This document shows positions 33,698 to 42,781 of a DNA stretch of 64,000 nt, piece after piece. Origin of the DNA: Hoeflea sp. 108 (GTDB taxonomy: Bacteria; Pseudomonadota; Alphaproteobacteria; Rhizobiales; Rhizobiaceae); assembly GCF_000372965.1 (NCBI RefSeq), contig NZ_KB890024.1, positions 4,428,304 through 4,492,303 on the forward strand. The letters run 5' to 3'. Made by a program: the position numbers and the translations under genes. Below the pieces are notes generated by a model, which worked only from the letters and a program-made list of their open reading frames with translations, did no database searches and was not told the DNA's origin. The stretch's first letter is position 1, and every line of letters begins with the position of its first letter.

Positions 33698-34360
33698 ATG
33701 ACAGAATTTTTTACCCCGGAAGCGCTGACAGCCCTGTTCCAGGTCATCATGATCGACCTGGTGCTGGCGGGCGACAATGCCATCGTGATCGGCCTGGCCG
33801 CAGCCGGCCTGCCGAAAGAACAGCGCGCCAAGGCGATCCTCATGGGCATCATCGCCGCGACGGTGCTGCGCATCGGTTTCGCCGCCGCCACCACCCAGCT
33901 CCTGCAGATCGTCGGCCTGCTGCTTGCCGGCGGCGTGCTGCTGCTGTGGGTGTGCTGGAAGATGTGGCGTGAGCTGCGGGCCAACCACAGCCATGAGACC
34001 CAGGCCGTCGAGGCGCTGTCCGAGACCGATATCGACAAGGACGGCAAGGTTGCCGCCACCGCGCCGAAGAAGACCTTCACCCAGGCTGCCTGGCAGATCG
34101 TCATCGCCGACGTGTCGATGTCGCTCGACAACGTGCTGGCCGTCGCCGGCGCTGCCCGCGACCATCCGAACGTGCTGATCTTCGGCCTGGTGCTGTCGAT
34201 TGCGCTGATGGGCGTTGCCGCGAGCTTCATCGCCAACTTGCTGCAGAAGTTCCGCTGGATCGCCTATGTCGGCCTGGTCATCATCCTCTACGTCGCCGGC
34301 GAGATGATCTATCGCGGCACACTGGAGGTATTGCCCTACCTGACGGGTCCGAGCACCTAA
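33698..34360 (+). CDS. TerC family integral membrane protein (YjbE type)
   Basis: A 220-residue, six- to seven-helix membrane protein. The repeated acidic motifs LAGDNAIVIG (about 21-30) and SLDNVLAVAG (about 145-154) are the TerC metal-site signatures. Members of the family export or load Mn2+ or other divalent ions. A hydrophilic loop of about 40 residues divides the halves. I looked for a yybP-ykoY manganese riboswitch upstream and did not see a convincing one. A strong terminator follows. Confidence 0.9.
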   Translation: MTEFFTPEALTALFQVIMIDLVLAGDNAIVIGLAAAGLPKEQRAKAILMGIIAATVLRIGFAAATTQLLQIVGLLLAGGVLLLWVCWKMWRELRANHSHETQAVEALSETDIDKDGKVAATAPKKTFTQAAWQIVIADVSMSLDNVLAVAGAARDHPNVLIFGLVLSIALMGVAASFIANLLQKFRWIAYVGLVIILYVAGEMIYRGTLEVLPYLTGPST

Positions 34361-34386
34361 GCGGCTGCACGGCCAAGCACAGACAA

Positions 34387-34424
34387 GAATGGCCGGAACG
34401 GGAACGTTCCGGCCATTTTCCTTT
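34387..34424. terminator. bidirectional terminator
   Basis: AATGGCCGGAACG and CGTTCCGGCCATT pair perfectly with T-rich flanks, between the convergent terC-like and aminotransferase genes. Confidence 0.9.
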
Positions 34425-34439
34425 CAGGGAGTATTTCAG

Positions 34440-35900
34440 CTAGACCGCGATGGCCATCTCGGCATTGCGGGGGAAGAAGATCGCGCGCGCCGGGTCGAAG
34501 TCGTAATGGCCCACATAGCGGGGCGCATCGCCCGCCAGCTGCGCCACCGAATCGAGAATGAAGGCGATCTTCTCCTCACACAGCAGCACGCTGAAATTGA
34601 GCCTGATGAAGCCGGGCTTTTTCATTTCCTCGCCGGCCTTGATCGCTGCGCGCATCGCCTCGGACTCGTTCGCGTCGATGCCGAGCAGGCGATGGACGTA
34701 AGGTCCAGCGCAGGCGCAGCCTCCTCGTGCCTGAATGCCGAAGCGGTCGCTCAGCATGCGGGTGACGAGCTGTTGGTGGACATGGCCGCCTTTGCCGTCC
34801 TTGACCCGAAACGAGAAGATCGGCAGCCGTGCCACGTCGAGCGAGCCCAGAAGCTCCAGCCGGTCCAGTCCGCGCCAGGCAGCCATCGCCCGACGGGTGA
34901 GTTCGGCATTGCGCGCCTGCATGGCTTCCGCGCCCAGCGCATCCTTGACCTGGAAGGCGAGTGCGGCGCGGATGTCGCCGACGACGTTGGGCGTACCTGC
35001 CTCCTCGCGCGCCTCGATGTTGTCGCTGTAGTCATGGCCGGTGGGCGAGACGAACTTGACCGTGCCGCCACCCGGCCAGGACGGCTTGACGGTAACCACC
35101 GCATCGCGGCGAACGATCAGCACGCCCGACGCGCCCGGACCGCCGATGAACTTGTGCGGCGAGACCACCAGTGCGTCGATCTCGACACCCTCGGCCGGCG
35201 TCATGGCGATCGGCAGATAGGGGCCGGCGCCGGCATAGTCCCAGACGGCCTTGGCGCCGGCTGCCTTGATGCGCCGGGTGACAGCAGCAACGTCGGTGAT
35301 GATGCCGGTGACATTGGATGCAGCCGAGAAGGCGCAGACGGTGAGATCGGCCGGCACAGCGAGTGCCGCATCGAGTTCAGCGAGGTCGGGGCCGCCAGTG
35401 GCGCATTCGGCGATCTCGACGACTTCGGCACCGCTCTCGCGCCAGGGCAGGATGTTGGAGTGATGCTCGTAGGGGCCGATGATGACGCGAACGCGCGAGC
35501 CTGCGGCGACACCGTCAGCGACGCCGAGCAGCTTGACCAGACGGTTGAGGCCGGCGGTGGCGCCCGAGCCGGCAAAGATCACCGCATGGTCGCGGCTGGC
35601 GCCGCAGCACTCGGCGATCGCCGCACGCGCCTCGCGGCGCAGCCGGGTCATGAAGCCGCCGCAATAGGACGCCTCGGTGTGGCTGTTGGCGTAGAAGGGC
35701 AGAACCTCTTCGAGGATGAAACGCTCGATCTGCATCAATGCCCGGCCCGAGGCGACATAGTCGGCGTAGACAAGAGACTTGGAACCGAACGGGCCTTCGA
35801 TCCTGGCGTTCTGGCCAACCAACCCGGCCTGGAGCGCGGCAACCGTGTCGCCGGCGAGGCCCTGCCTGAAACCCTGCAGCAAACCGGCGGTTGTGGTCAT
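34440..35900 (-). CDS. class V aminotransferase (cysteine desulfurase-like)
   Basis: A 486-residue PLP enzyme, longer than SufS (about 405). The PLP lysine is K250 in SPHKFIGG, with EHHSN and the Asp in WDYAG as ring contacts. C397 in RGGCACAG aligns with the SufS catalytic Cys (R-x-G-x-x-C-A), with a second Cys two residues before. It is not next to suf or isc genes. It may act on cysteine, selenocysteine or another amino acid. The divergent AsnC regulator suggests induction by an amino acid. Confidence 0.87.
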   Translation of the reverse strand: MTTTAGLLQGFRQGLAGDTVAALQAGLVGQNARIEGPFGSKSLVYADYVASGRALMQIERFILEEVLPFYANSHTEASYCGGFMTRLRREARAAIAECCGASRDHAVIFAGSGATAGLNRLVKLLGVADGVAAGSRVRVIIGPYEHHSNILPWRESGAEVVEIAECATGGPDLAELDAALAVPADLTVCAFSAASNVTGIITDVAAVTRRIKAAGAKAVWDYAGAGPYLPIAMTPAEGVEIDALVVSPHKFIGGPGASGVLIVRRDAVVTVKPSWPGGGTVKFVSPTGHDYSDNIEAREEAGTPNVVGDIRAALAFQVKDALGAEAMQARNAELTRRAMAAWRGLDRLELLGSLDVARLPIFSFRVKDGKGGHVHQQLVTRMLSDRFGIQARGGCACAGPYVHRLLGIDANESEAMRAAIKAGEEMKKPGFIRLNFSVLLCEEKIAFILDSVAQLAGDAPRYVGHYDFDPARAIFFPRNAEMAIAV

Positions 35901-35942
35901 CTTCGCGCTCCTCTGACTGCGAAACTCTTCCAGATCGGAATG

Positions 35943-35961
35943 AGCGAGGATTCTAATCGCT
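35943..35961. promoter_or_regulatory. palindrome AGCGA-N9-TCGCT
   Basis: A perfect five-base dyad in the 128-base divergent gap between the aminotransferase and the AsnC gene, in an AT-richer context usual for Lrp/AsnC sites. Probable operator. Confidence 0.5.
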
Positions 35962-36028
35962 ATTCAGCGAAGAAACTTCATCGTTTTCTCGGGACAGACA
36001 ACTGAAATTGTGTCATCTGATCGTGATC

Positions 36029-36499
36029 ATGGAAAAGATCGACGAAATTGATCGCAAGATCCTGTCATGCCTGCAAAAGGACGGCTCGATCTCGCAGCGT
36101 GATTTGGCCGAGCGCGTCGGGCTGTCGCAGAACGCCTGCTGGCGCAGGTTGCAGCGACTGAACACGACCGGCCTGATCCGCGGGACACACGCCGACATCG
36201 ACGTGGCCGCCCTCGGCTACGACCTGACCGTCTTCGTGATGATCCGCACCCGCCATCATTCGAAGGAATGGGCCGACGATTTCCGCAAGCATGTCGAGCG
36301 CCTGCCCGAGGTGATCGACTTCTACCGCATCGGCGGCGACTGGGACTATCTCATCAAGGTCGTGACCCGGGGCATGTCGGGCTACGACGCGTTCTACCAG
36401 AAGCTGATCACCGATTTCGACCTGGCGACAGTGACCGGCTTCTTCTCGATGGAAGCGATCATCGACAACCGCGCCGCAGACCTGAACCGGCTGAAATAG
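36029..36499 (+). CDS. Lrp/AsnC-family transcriptional regulator
   Basis: A 156-residue regulator with an N-terminal HTH (IDRKILSCLQKDGSISQRD, then ERVGLSQNACWRRLQRL) and a RAM ligand domain (about 70-150, VIDFYRIGGDWDYLIKV). It would sense an amino acid and control the divergent aminotransferase gene. ATG 36029 is favoured over a TTG seven codons upstream. Confidence 0.92.
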   Translation: MEKIDEIDRKILSCLQKDGSISQRDLAERVGLSQNACWRRLQRLNTTGLIRGTHADIDVAALGYDLTVFVMIRTRHHSKEWADDFRKHVERLPEVIDFYRIGGDWDYLIKVVTRGMSGYDAFYQKLITDFDLATVTGFFSMEAIIDNRAADLNRLK

Positions 36500-36500
36500 C

Positions 36501-37061
36501 TCAGGCGCAGAGTCGTTCGGGCGCGCCCGACGCGACGCCGAACGCCCGGGCAAAGCCCATCACCTGCCCCGTCATCAATCCGATCTGCGTACCGCAATCG
36601 TGCCCCTGATCGGACGAGTTGGCAACGACACCGAGCGGCGTCGGCCAGCCGCGCAGGGCATGCACGATCGAACGCAGATGCTGCAGCGTCGAGCCGCCGG
36701 CCTGCCAGCCGGCGGCGGCTGCGATCAGTCCGACGGCGCGGCCTTCGAGATAGGGCCTGACATCGCTGCGCAGCTCCTCGACATAGTCGAGCGCGTTCTT
36801 GACCATGCCCGACAGCGAGCCGTGATAGCCCGGCGAAGCGATGACGATGCCGTCCGAGCGGCGCAGCGCCTCGATGAACTCCAGTTCCGCCGCACCCGGC
36901 CTGTTGGTGCCGTAGATCGGAAACAGCAGCCGTTCGCCGCTGAAGGCCATCGTGTCGGCGCCTGCAGCCTGTGCTGCTGCCAGCGCCTGATGCAACAACC
37001 GCTCCGACGACGAGCCGTTACGCGTGGTCCCGCCGACCCCAACGATCAAGGGTTTGGCCAT
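36501..37061 (-). CDS. NADPH-dependent FMN reductase
   Basis: A 186-residue flavodoxin-like reductase: GVGGTTRNGSSSERLL binds the FMN phosphate and SPGYHGSLSGMVKNALDY is the SsuE/ArsH-type signature. It would supply reduced FMN. Three consecutive ATG codons (37067, 37064, 37061) follow a GGGAGG site; spacing favours the inner ones. It is divergent from a LysR gene that precedes a flavin-dependent monooxygenase, so it is a likely flavin donor for that enzyme. Confidence 0.9.
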   Translation of the reverse strand: MAKPLIVGVGGTTRNGSSSERLLHQALAAAQAAGADTMAFSGERLLFPIYGTNRPGAAELEFIEALRRSDGIVIASPGYHGSLSGMVKNALDYVEELRSDVRPYLEGRAVGLIAAAAGWQAGGSTLQHLRSIVHALRGWPTPLGVVANSSDQGHDCGTQIGLMTGQVMGFARAFGVASGAPERLCA

Positions 37062-37202
37062 CATCATGTCCTCCCGAGGCAATGTGTGTTTCGGCTTCAG
37101 GAGACAGGCAACCGCTTTAGGCGGCAAATGACCTTTTCGGACGAGGCGATCTCGTTTCGGCATCGGCACAGTCGGGCACGACCAGTTGCGCGTGGTGCCC
37201 AG

Positions 37203-38162
37203 ATGACAGGCGATCCGAAAAATGTTTCACCGACAAGGAGCCTCGGCAGGCCCGGCATCCGCCGGGCGCAGTTGCTCAAGAACCTGCAGCACTTTGTCGT
37301 CGCGGCCGAGCTCGGCAGCTTCCACAAGGCGGCCGACAGACTGGCGATCGTGCAGTCGGCGCTGTCGCGGCGCATCGGCGAACTGGAGGCGCAACTCGGC
37401 GGCAGGCTGTTCGAGCGCGAACCGACCGGCGTGCGACTGACCTTGGCCGGCGAAGCGCTGCTGGAGGACGCATCGCGCATCCTGCGCGAGGTCGATCTTG
37501 CCATCCGCCGCTTCGACCTGATCGACAGCGGGCAGGTGTCGCTGCTGCGCGTCGGCTTCAACGGGGCGGCGATGATGTTTGCGCCGATCCCCGATGGGCT
37601 GCAGCAGTTTCGCAGCACCAACCCGACGGTTGAACTCAGGCTGACGCCGATGCTGTCAGAGCAGGCTTTCGAAGCGCTGGCGGCGGGCGGCATCGACCTC
37701 GGCATCGCCTATGAGCTCGGCTATCCGCACAGCCTGAAGTCGCGGCAGTTGGTGCTCGACGATCTGGCACTGGCCCTGCCCGAGCACCATGCGCTTGCTG
37801 CAAAGGCCGAGCTTGCGGTCGATGACCTCGACGGCGCCGACTTCATCGGCATGGACCTCGCCCAGTCGGGCCTGATGGCCGAGAAGGTGGCGCAGGCGTT
37901 GCAATCACGCGGCGTCGCCACCCGCGTGCTGATGGAAACCGGGAGCACCGAGGCAACGTTGAGCCTGGTCGCGGCCGGCCTCGGCATCGCCTTCGTCAAC
38001 CGCTCGCAGGCCGGGCGGCATCCGCCGAACGTCTTGATCCGTGACGTATCAGGATTTTCAGTGCCGTTGCCGCTCAAGCTGTTCTGGCGCGCCGAGATTG
38101 AAACGCCTGTGCTGCTGCGTTTTGTCGAGACGCTGGCCGGGCAATTCGAGACCGCCGAATGA
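37203..38162 (+). CDS. LysR-family transcriptional regulator
   Basis: A 319-residue LTTR with HTH (AAELGSFHKAADRLAIVQSA, LSRRIGELEAQLGGRLFER) and a PBP2-type effector domain. It stands between an FMN reductase (divergent) and a monooxygenase (downstream). Both flanks contain a TCTCGTTT-type motif (37149-37158 and 38167-38179), so it probably regulates both. ATG 37203 gives a slightly long N-terminus; the HTH starts near residue 30. Confidence 0.9.
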   Translation: MTGDPKNVSPTRSLGRPGIRRAQLLKNLQHFVVAAELGSFHKAADRLAIVQSALSRRIGELEAQLGGRLFEREPTGVRLTLAGEALLEDASRILREVDLAIRRFDLIDSGQVSLLRVGFNGAAMMFAPIPDGLQQFRSTNPTVELRLTPMLSEQAFEALAAGGIDLGIAYELGYPHSLKSRQLVLDDLALALPEHHALAAKAELAVDDLDGADFIGMDLAQSGLMAEKVAQALQSRGVATRVLMETGSTEATLSLVAAGLGIAFVNRSQAGRHPPNVLIRDVSGFSVPLPLKLFWRAEIETPVLLRFVETLAGQFETAE

Positions 38163-38166
38163 GTGG

Positions 38167-38179
38167 TCTCGTTTTGAGA
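38167..38179. promoter_or_regulatory. candidate LysR site TCTC-GTTTT-GAGA
   Basis: A T-N11-A dyad 84 bases before the monooxygenase ATG. The half TCTCGTTT recurs at 37150-37157 in the FMN reductase/LysR gap. Confidence 0.45.
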
Positions 38180-38262
38180 TCGCCCCGTCGAAAACGGTCA
38201 TTTGATCGACAGCCGCGCCTCCGGGAAGTTGCGCCGCAAACGCGGCAGGAGGAGGCCATCGC

Positions 38263-39615
38263 ATGACCAGGGAAATCAGGCTCAACGCGCTCGACCAGTG
38301 CAACCCGAGCTTCCTCGCCTTCGGCCTGTGGAGCCATCCGCGCGACACAGCACTCGATTTCACCAGCATCGACTACTGGGCCGACTATGCCCGCCTGCTG
38401 GAGCGCGGGCTGTTCGACGCTCTGTTTCTGGCCGATTCGCTCGGGGTGCCCGACACCTACCAGCAGAGCTACGCATCGGCGTTCCGCAGCGGCGCGCTCG
38501 CACCGAGCCTCGACCCCGCAGTGATCGTACCGGCCATGGCGCTGGTGACCAAGAACCTCGGCTTCGCCATCACCGGCAGCGCCTCCTATGAGACGCCATA
38601 CCTGTTTGCCCGGCGCATGACGACGCTGGATCACATGACACGCGGGCGCATCGGCTGGAACATCGTCACCTCCTTCCTCCGCAGCGGCGCGCTGGCCATG
38701 GGCCGCGACGAGCTGGCCGAGCACGACGCACGCTACGACGCAGCCGACGAGTTCATGGAGGTGATGTACGGGCTTTGGGAGGGCTCGTGGGCCGACCGCG
38801 CGCTGAAGCGCGACAAGGCGAGCGGAATCTACGCCGACCCCACGCTGATCTCAGAACTCGACCATGACGGCACGCATCACAAGATTCGCGCCGTCAGCGC
38901 CGCCGAGCCTTCGCCGCAGCGCACGCCGATGCTGTTCCAGGCGGGCGGTTCGCCGCGTGGCCGTCATTTCGCCGCAAGCCATGCCGAGGGCATCTTCATC
39001 AACGGCCCGAAACTCGAACTTGTTGCGCCGCAGGTGGCCGACATGCGCAAGCGCGCCGCTGAGCTTGGCCGCGATCCCAGGAGCCTGAAGTTCTTCGCCG
39101 GCGCCACCATCATCGTCGACGAGACCGAGGCACTCGCCCGCGCCCGCTACGAGGACTACAAACGCCACACCAGCGTCGAAGGCATGCTGTGCCAGCTGTC
39201 GGCAGCACTCGGCATCGACCTCGCGAAATACCCGCTGGACGAGCCGATCCTCTACGAGAAGACCGACGCAGCGCAGTCGCAGCTCGAAATCCTGACGCGC
39301 AAGGGCACCTGGACCGTGCGCCAGGCGGCCGAAAGCATGGTGGTCAGCGGCCGCAACCTACTGGTCGTCGGCACGCCGGAGCAGGTGGTGGACGAACTCG
39401 CGCGCTGGGTCGAACATGCCGATGTCGACGGCTTCAACATCGCCCGCATCCTGGCGCATGAGACGATGGAAAACTTCATCGAGATGGTGGTGCCGAAGCT
39501 GCAGCGGCGCGGCATGTTCAAGACCGAATACGGCGCGGGCACCCTGCGCGAGAAGGTGACGGGCTCGGGTCCGCGCACAGCCTCGGACCATCCGGCTTCA
39601 CGCCACCGCAGATAG
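38263..39615 (+). CDS. LLM-class flavin-dependent monooxygenase (NtaA/SnaA/DszA type)
   Basis: A 450-residue TIM-barrel monooxygenase of the NtaA/SnaA/DszA group, which needs FMNH2 from a separate reductase. FDALFLADSLGV, MTRGRIGWNIVTS and PMLFQAGGSPRGRHFAASHAEGIF are diagnostic. Known relatives attack nitrilotriacetate, EDTA, dibenzothiophene sulfone, dimethyl sulfide or long alkanes. The substrate here is unknown. The FMN reductase at 36501 is the apparent partner. An overlapping regulatory logic with the LysR gene is likely. Confidence 0.92.
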   Translation: MTREIRLNALDQCNPSFLAFGLWSHPRDTALDFTSIDYWADYARLLERGLFDALFLADSLGVPDTYQQSYASAFRSGALAPSLDPAVIVPAMALVTKNLGFAITGSASYETPYLFARRMTTLDHMTRGRIGWNIVTSFLRSGALAMGRDELAEHDARYDAADEFMEVMYGLWEGSWADRALKRDKASGIYADPTLISELDHDGTHHKIRAVSAAEPSPQRTPMLFQAGGSPRGRHFAASHAEGIFINGPKLELVAPQVADMRKRAAELGRDPRSLKFFAGATIIVDETEALARARYEDYKRHTSVEGMLCQLSAALGIDLAKYPLDEPILYEKTDAAQSQLEILTRKGTWTVRQAAESMVVSGRNLLVVGTPEQVVDELARWVEHADVDGFNIARILAHETMENFIEMVVPKLQRRGMFKTEYGAGTLREKVTGSGPRTASDHPASRHRR

Positions 39616-39625
39616 GATTTCGGCC

Positions 39626-40453
39626 ATGAGACGTTTTTCGCTGTCGTACCTGACCTCACCCGTCGCCTCGCCGCTCGAAACGATCCGGATCGCGTCGGAG
39701 GTCGGCTACGATCATCTCGGCTTGCGCATCCATCCGACAGCGGCGGCCGACGCGCCGTCGCCTTTGCTCGGCAACAAGACGCTTCTGGCCGATTGCCGTG
39801 CAATGCTCGGCGACACCGGCCTGACGGTCACAGAGGTCGAAAGCTGGATGATCCGCAGGGATTTCGATCTCTCGCAAAGTGCCGAAGCGATGGAAGTGGC
39901 GGCAAGCCTAGGCGCGCCACGCCTGATTGCCGTGGCCGATATGCGCGGGGCAATCGAGCAGGTGGAGATCGAGGACAGGTTCGCGGCCCTCGCCGAAATG
40001 GCCGCCAGCTTCAGGCTGGGCGTTGACTTCGAGCCGATTGCCCATCGTGCTGCGGGGACGCTCGACGAAGCGCTGTCGGTAGTGGCTGCGGGCGCGGCGC
40101 ACAGCACCGGGCTGATCCTCGACATGCTGCACATAAACCGCATGGGCATTTCGCCGAACGCCCTGGCCTCGGTCGACCGCAGTCTGATCTACAACATCCA
40201 TCTCTGCGACGCACCGCCGGCACCCACCGATCTCGCAACGATGGTGCATCATTCCGCTTTCGACCGCGACCTGCCGGGCGAAGGCACATTGCCGTTGAAA
40301 GGCTATCTAGGCGCGCTGCCCGCAGATCGGCCACTCAGCATCGAGATCCCGATGATGCGGCTTGGCGACACGGTTTCGCCGCAGGAGCGCGCGCGCCGCT
40401 GCCTGGAGGCGTCGGTGCGCTTGCTTGCCGACATCGACGCGACAGCAGGTTGA
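39626..40453 (+). CDS. sugar phosphate isomerase/epimerase-like TIM-barrel protein
   Basis: A 275-residue AP-endonuclease-2-type TIM barrel. VGYDHLGLRIHP, VTEVESWMI, FEPIAHR and the Glu/Asp/His metal ligands (GLILDMLHINRMG, IYNIHLCDAP, IEIPMMR) fit xylose-isomerase-like enzymes. It starts ten bases after the monooxygenase and is probably co-transcribed, acting on a product or substrate of the same pathway. Confidence 0.88.
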   Translation: MRRFSLSYLTSPVASPLETIRIASEVGYDHLGLRIHPTAAADAPSPLLGNKTLLADCRAMLGDTGLTVTEVESWMIRRDFDLSQSAEAMEVAASLGAPRLIAVADMRGAIEQVEIEDRFAALAEMAASFRLGVDFEPIAHRAAGTLDEALSVVAAGAAHSTGLILDMLHINRMGISPNALASVDRSLIYNIHLCDAPPAPTDLATMVHHSAFDRDLPGEGTLPLKGYLGALPADRPLSIEIPMMRLGDTVSPQERARRCLEASVRLLADIDATAG

Positions 40454-40590
40454 GGAACCCGCCACCGACGCTGCGCGTTCACCTTGTTGCAAGGCGAGAC
40501 TTTCGGCGCACTTGTAAAAGCGCAGCATATGTTGCCCTAATTGGTCGTTATGTTGCGGCGAATGCTACGATGGCGCGGGGTCATGAGGCG

Positions 40591-40944
40591 ATGACGGATA
40601 CCGGGCGACTACATCCTTCCGACAACCCTCTGGGCGGACAGGGTGGGCTTTCGGCATTCTTTTCAAGACGCTGGAACGGCGAGGTGCCGCTGGCACAGCT
40701 GTTCTGGTGGGACATGTTCGTGGTCGGCAGCCTGATCAATGTCGTGACCACAGTGGTGGCGCTGGTGATCCTGGCAGCCAAGATGAATGCCCTGCTGGCG
40801 GTGGCCGTCCATCTGGTGCCGCTGCCCTACAATCTCTTCCTCTATGGCAGCGTGCTGCGGACAGCCGACCTGACCGAGGCGCCCAACGCCAACACGATGA
40901 AGATGGGCGCCACGATCTGGATCATCCTGGCGAGCCTGCTTTAG
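40591..40944 (+). CDS. small membrane protein, unknown
   Basis: A 117-residue protein with three hydrophobic segments (about 39-62, 67-85 and 101-116) and a polar N-terminus; the second and third segments frame TADLTEAPNANTM. No family was recognised. An in-frame ATG at 40570 would add seven residues; neither start has a good ribosome-binding site. It lies after the TIM-barrel gene with a 137-base gap, so co-transcription is uncertain. Confidence 0.65.
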   Translation: MTDTGRLHPSDNPLGGQGGLSAFFSRRWNGEVPLAQLFWWDMFVVGSLINVVTTVVALVILAAKMNALLAVAVHLVPLPYNLFLYGSVLRTADLTEAPNANTMKMGATIWIILASLL

Positions 40945-40988
40945 CTGTTTTTTACCGCGGGCGTTTCCACCCGGCTGCAAATTGCTCC

Positions 40989-41090
40989 AGAGCAATTCCA
41001 GGAAAAGTGCGCAGCGGTTTTCCGCCCGGAATTACGCAAAAACAACGAGATAGAGGGTTTCTGCGATTCGAAGAAAAGCGAAACGCTCTA
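40989..41090. repeat. dispersed intergenic repeat, copy 2
   Basis: Closely similar to 11291-11391, including GAAAAGTGCGCAGCGGTTTT and GATTCGAAGAAAAGCGAAAC. Its right end GCTCTA supplies the complement of the msrB stop codon at 41088-41090. Confidence 0.88.
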
Positions 41091-41489
41091 GGACGGCTGG
41101 AAGTTCAGCGCCACGCCATTGATGCAGTAGCGCAGGCCTGTGGGCGGCGGACCGTCTGGAAAGACGTGGCCGAGATGGCTGCCGCAGCGCGAGCAATGGC
41201 ATTCCGTCCGCACCATGCCGTAGCTGCGGTCGACGGTGGTTTCGACCGAACCTTCGACCGGATCGTTGAAGCTCGGCCAGCCCGTGCCGCTTTCAAACTT
41301 CAGCTTGGCTTCGAACAGGGGCTGGTCGCAGCCGGCGCAGGTGAAGCTGCCGGCACGCTTTTCATGGAGCAATGCGCAACTGCCCGGCCGCTCGGTGCCG
41401 TGCTGGCGCATCACCTGGTACTGCTCAGGCGTCAGCATCGCGCGCCATTCGGCGTCGGTGCGGGTGACGGGATAGGTCTTGGCGTCCAT
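41088..41489 (-). CDS. msrB: peptide-methionine (R)-S-oxide reductase MsrB
   Basis: A 133-residue MsrB with structural zinc cysteines C51/C54 (CAGC) and C99/C102 (CSRC), SGTGWPSF in the active site and catalytic Cys122 in RYCING. It repairs R-methionine sulfoxide in proteins with thioredoxin. GGGAGA precedes ATG 41489. The stop codon is formed by the end of the dispersed repeat. Confidence 0.96.
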   Translation of the reverse strand: MDAKTYPVTRTDAEWRAMLTPEQYQVMRQHGTERPGSCALLHEKRAGSFTCAGCDQPLFEAKLKFESGTGWPSFNDPVEGSVETTVDRSYGMVRTECHCSRCGSHLGHVFPDGPPPTGLRYCINGVALNFQPS

Positions 41490-41590
41490 TTTTTGGGGGT
41501 CTCCCTGGATTGTTCTTCTTGTTCGCGTTCTCAGCACAGATAGTTACGAGAGGCGGTGCTTGACAGGGCATCACTTCCTGGTGAGGCGGT

Positions 41591-42781
41591 TCAGTGTTTC
41601 CGCGACAGCTGCTTCGTCGCCGCTTCCAGCCCCGCAAGCGTCAGCGGGTACATGCGGTTGGCGAAGATGTCGGAAATCATCTTGATCGAACTGGTGTAGC
41701 TCCAGTGTTTTTCCTGCGTCGGGTTGAGCCAGACAGCATTCGGCCACTGGTCGAGAACGCGGCGCAGCCACACCGAGCCCGGCTCGGGGTTCCAGTGCTC
41801 GACAGAACCGCCGGCATAGGCGATCTCGTAGGGACTCATCGACGCGTCGCCGACGAAGATCACCTTGTAGTCGTGGCCGTATTTATGGAGCACGTCGAGC
41901 GTCGGCATGACTTCGGCATGGCGGCGACGGTTGTCCTTCCACACACCTTCGTAGAGGCAGTTGTGGAAGTAGAAATATTCGAGCTGGCGGAACTCGACGC
42001 GGGCCGCCGAAAACAGCTCCTCGACGACCTTGATGTGGTCGTCCATCGAACCGCCAACGTCGAAGAACATCAGAAGCTTGACCGCGTTGCGCCGCTCGGG
42101 CCGGGTCTTGACGTCGAGATAGCCATGGTCGGCAGTGGCATGGATCGTGCCGGGCAGGTCGAGCTCTTCCTCGGCGCCTTCGCGCACCCAGCGACGCAGG
42201 CGCTTGAGCGCCACCTTGATGTTGCGCGTGCCAAGCTCGACCGTGTCATCGAAATTCCTGAATTCGCGCTTGTCCCAGACCTTGACCGCGCGGCGATGAC
42301 GGCTCGTCTCCTGGCCGATGCGCACGCCCTCGGGATTGTAGCCATAGGCGCCGAAGGGCGAGGTGCCTGCGGTGCCGATCCATTTGGAGCCACCCTGGTG
42401 GCGCCCTTTCTGTTCTTCCAGCCGCTGCTTCAGCGTCTCCATCAGCTTCTCGAAGCCGCCCAGCGCCTCGACCAGCTTTTTCTCCTCGTCGCTCAGCGTC
42501 TTCTCGGCCAGCCGCCGCAGCCATTCCTCGGGAATGTTGGCGACATCGACGCCGCCCTCGCCCGAGACCGCCTCGACGCCCTTGAAATAGTGCGAAAAAA
42601 CCTGGTCGAACCGGTCGATGTGGCGCTCGTCTTTCACCAGGGCTGCGCGGGCGAGATAATAAAAGCCCTCGACGTCATAGCTGACGAGGTCGGCGTCGAG
42701 CGCCTCGAGCAGCGCCAGATATTCGCGCAGCGACACGGGAACCTTGGCCGCCTTGAGTTCGAGGAAGAAGGGTATGAACAT
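41591..42781 (-). CDS. VWA-domain protein (CoxE-like)
   Basis: A 396-residue cytoplasmic protein. The N-terminal part (about 1-200) is the DUF58/CoxE-type region starting MFIPFFLELKAAKVPVSL; the VWA domain follows, with a MIDAS-like DVGGSMD in place of the usual D-x-S-x-S. Such proteins work with MoxR AAA+ ATPases to insert metals or remodel enzyme complexes. The apparent MoxR partner lies at 44963-45802, separated by two unrelated genes. ATG 42781 is chosen because the family starts there. Confidence 0.88.
   Translation of the reverse strand: MFIPFFLELKAAKVPVSLREYLALLEALDADLVSYDVEGFYYLARAALVKDERHIDRFDQVFSHYFKGVEAVSGEGGVDVANIPEEWLRRLAEKTLSDEEKKLVEALGGFEKLMETLKQRLEEQKGRHQGGSKWIGTAGTSPFGAYGYNPEGVRIGQETSRHRRAVKVWDKREFRNFDDTVELGTRNIKVALKRLRRWVREGAEEELDLPGTIHATADHGYLDVKTRPERRNAVKLLMFFDVGGSMDDHIKVVEELFSAARVEFRQLEYFYFHNCLYEGVWKDNRRRHAEVMPTLDVLHKYGHDYKVIFVGDASMSPYEIAYAGGSVEHWNPEPGSVWLRRVLDQWPNAVWLNPTQEKHWSYTSSIKMISDIFANRMYPLTLAGLEAATKQLSRKH

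Noticed and set aside
34389..36005. Plus-strand open frame of 538 codons opposite the class V aminotransferase
   Set aside because: The minus strand has clear PLP-enzyme motifs across the whole length, and the plus frame has no motif or ribosome-binding site. It is a complementary-strand shadow.
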